Source: Mesorhizobium sp. CA8 (GTDB taxonomy: Bacteria > Pseudomonadota > Alphaproteobacteria > Rhizobiales > Rhizobiaceae). From it: 64,000 nucleotides of DNA. The DNA lies in assembly GCF_020164955.1 (NCBI RefSeq), contig NZ_JAIUHG010000008.1:1-64000 (forward strand), in the 5' to 3' direction. The translations under genes were made by a program, and so were the position numbers. Within the stretch, counting starts at the first letter, position 1. Each line of letters opens with the position of its first letter. The notes under the pieces are model-generated. The model was not told where the DNA came from. It was given only the letters and a program-made list of their open reading frames with translations, and ran no database searches. Shown piece after piece: positions 63,168 through 64,000 of this stretch.

Positions 63168-63886
63168 GGCACGTCTTTAGCAGGCATCGACGCGGCGCCG
63201 GCAAAGACATGGGAGAAGGGGCCGGCACGCCGCTCCTCGAGCGGCCGGCCGCCGGCAGCGCTCCAGAGATCGGAAAGTTCGCTGCCGCGAAAGCCGGCGC
63301 GCACGCTCTGAGCGGCGTCATGCCTGGTGACGTCATTGGCGCCGATCGCCGGCAGAAGGCGGGTCGTCGCGAGCGCCAAGCCTGCCCTCAGCGGTTCCGT
63401 CGCCATGAGCAATGGCGCCCTGCGAACCAGCAGCGAAAACAGACGTAGCAGTTCGGCGTCGTCGAAATGATGCAGAAACAGGTTGACCGTGATCACATCG
63501 AAAGTCCCGGCATCCGCCTTCTGCGCCCAGTCGAAGACATCGGCGGTGAAGGTTTCGAGCTTCCATCCCAGACCGGCGAAATCCGCCGTCAGCTCGGGCG
63601 TGACGAGGCCGACGCGATCGAGCATCGTCAGCTCCACCTTCGGCCAGTCTCTTGTCATGCGCCGGGCCACTTTCAGCATGAAGGTGCCGTCGCCGGCGCC
63701 GATGTCAAGGATGCGGCCGGGCGCCTTGGCCATGAATTTTCTCATCAGCGACGCCATGATCGGCGCCTGGAACATCAGCGCGTTGATCCGGCGCAGATCG
63801 CGCCGCGAGTGGAGCGCCCGCGGATCGTCCGCGGCGAGGCGATCGAGGATTTCTGGGACAAGTGTCCGTTGATCGAGCGCGTTCAT
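63164..63886 (-). CDS. SAM-dependent methyltransferase, 240 aa
   Basis: The class I motif ILDIGAGDGTFMLKVARRM and a later DVITVNLFLHHFDDAELLRL are typical. It starts with ATG 63886 overlapping the PKS stop (ATGA) and ends overlapping the flavoprotein start, so it is translationally coupled on both sides. Probably O- or C-methylates the polyketide product. The conserved N terminus includes a RRINALMFQAPIMASLMRKF helix seen in related pathway enzymes. Confidence 0.9.
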   Translation of the reverse strand: MNALDQRTLVPEILDRLAADDPRALHSRRDLRRINALMFQAPIMASLMRKFMAKAPGRILDIGAGDGTFMLKVARRMTRDWPKVELTMLDRVGLVTPELTADFAGLGWKLETFTADVFDWAQKADAGTFDVITVNLFLHHFDDAELLRLFSLLVRRAPLLMATEPLRAGLALATTRLLPAIGANDVTRHDAAQSVRAGFRGSELSDLWSAAGGRPLEERRAGPFSHVFAGAASMPAKDVP

Positions 63887-64000
63887 GAGGCGGTCCGGAA
63901 CAACATGGTCTCGGCCGTCAACCCGGGTCCGAACGACATGCCGCAGCCAAGCTGGCCGCCCGGCGCCTTCAGCATCTTCTCCATTACAAACATCACCGTC
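63883..64000 (-). CDS. Type III polyketide synthase, C-terminal part
   Basis: Only the last 38 residues are in the window: TVMFVMEKMLKAPGGQLGCG MSFGPGLTAETMLFRTAS and the stop. GFGPGLTAE-like is the diagnostic C-terminal motif of chalcone/stilbene synthase-type enzymes. Type III PKSs build alkylresorcinols or pyrones from fatty acyl-CoA and malonyl-CoA. The catalytic Cys-His-Asn residues lie beyond the right edge. Confidence 0.85.
   Translation of the reverse strand, partial: TVMFVMEKMLKAPGGQLGCGMSFGPGLTAETMLFRTAS

Overview
The window looks like chromosomal DNA of an alphaproteobacterial rhizobium, most probably Mesorhizobium. The evidence is high GC with strong GC bias at third positions, five tandem copies of the small secreted DUF680 family (which I know chiefly from Mesorhizobium), three DUF982 genes, a MucR/Ros regulator, an HdaA-type DnaA regulator, an NDUFS4-like complex I protein and many NitT/TauT and PotABCD-type transporters. 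The genus is inferred from recalled families; no search was run.

Layout. 0-12 kb: a DinB tail, a glycine-rich secreted repeat protein, a diguanylate cyclase, a sterol-desaturase-like hydroxylase, a UvrD/PcrA helicase, a divergent LysR / 2OG-oxygenase-like / EamA exporter locus, MucR and small unknown proteins. 12-26 kb: an ABC-F ATPase, a molybdopterin oxidoreductase, an arginase-family enzyme, DapB, a NitT/TauT ABC transporter, a TctDE-like two-component pair, and the DUF680 array with three strong terminators. 26-35.7 kb is mostly core: sixA, purN-purM, a CDP-alcohol phosphatidyltransferase, an AI-2E/PerM protein, hdaA, a FitAB-type toxin-antitoxin pair, tRNA-Pro, a flavin monooxygenase, an FMN-reductase/SnoaL fusion and tRNA-Arg.

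35.7-44 kb is accessory. A HigBA module has a frameshifted toxin. A 5' half of a tRNA-Arg is cut exactly at the anticodon loop and abuts a lower-GC surface-glycan cluster (acyltransferase 3, three glycosyltransferases, a hexapeptide acetyltransferase). A small frameshifted gene lies inside that cluster, and two DUF982 genes with palindromic control sites follow. 44-64 kb: an ArsR/NolR-like regulator, a PotABCD-like transporter operon, an epoxide hydrolase, an AraC regulator, a LysR-controlled amidohydrolase/amidinotransferase locus, a doubly frameshifted BKACE (DUF849) gene, a ThuAB-like pair, a GT1 glycosyltransferase, a large DUF2778 cell-wall enzyme, and at the right edge a translationally coupled operon of type III polyketide synthase, methyltransferase and flavoprotein.

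The observations most worth following are: the DUF680 array beside a pair of 17-19 bp palindromes with no regulator of matching type next to them; the tRNA-Arg breakpoint island; three independent frameshifted genes; a PIN toxin lacking one catalytic aspartate; the FMN-reductase/SnoaL fusion; and the type III PKS operon. No CRISPR array, rRNA or transposase was seen.
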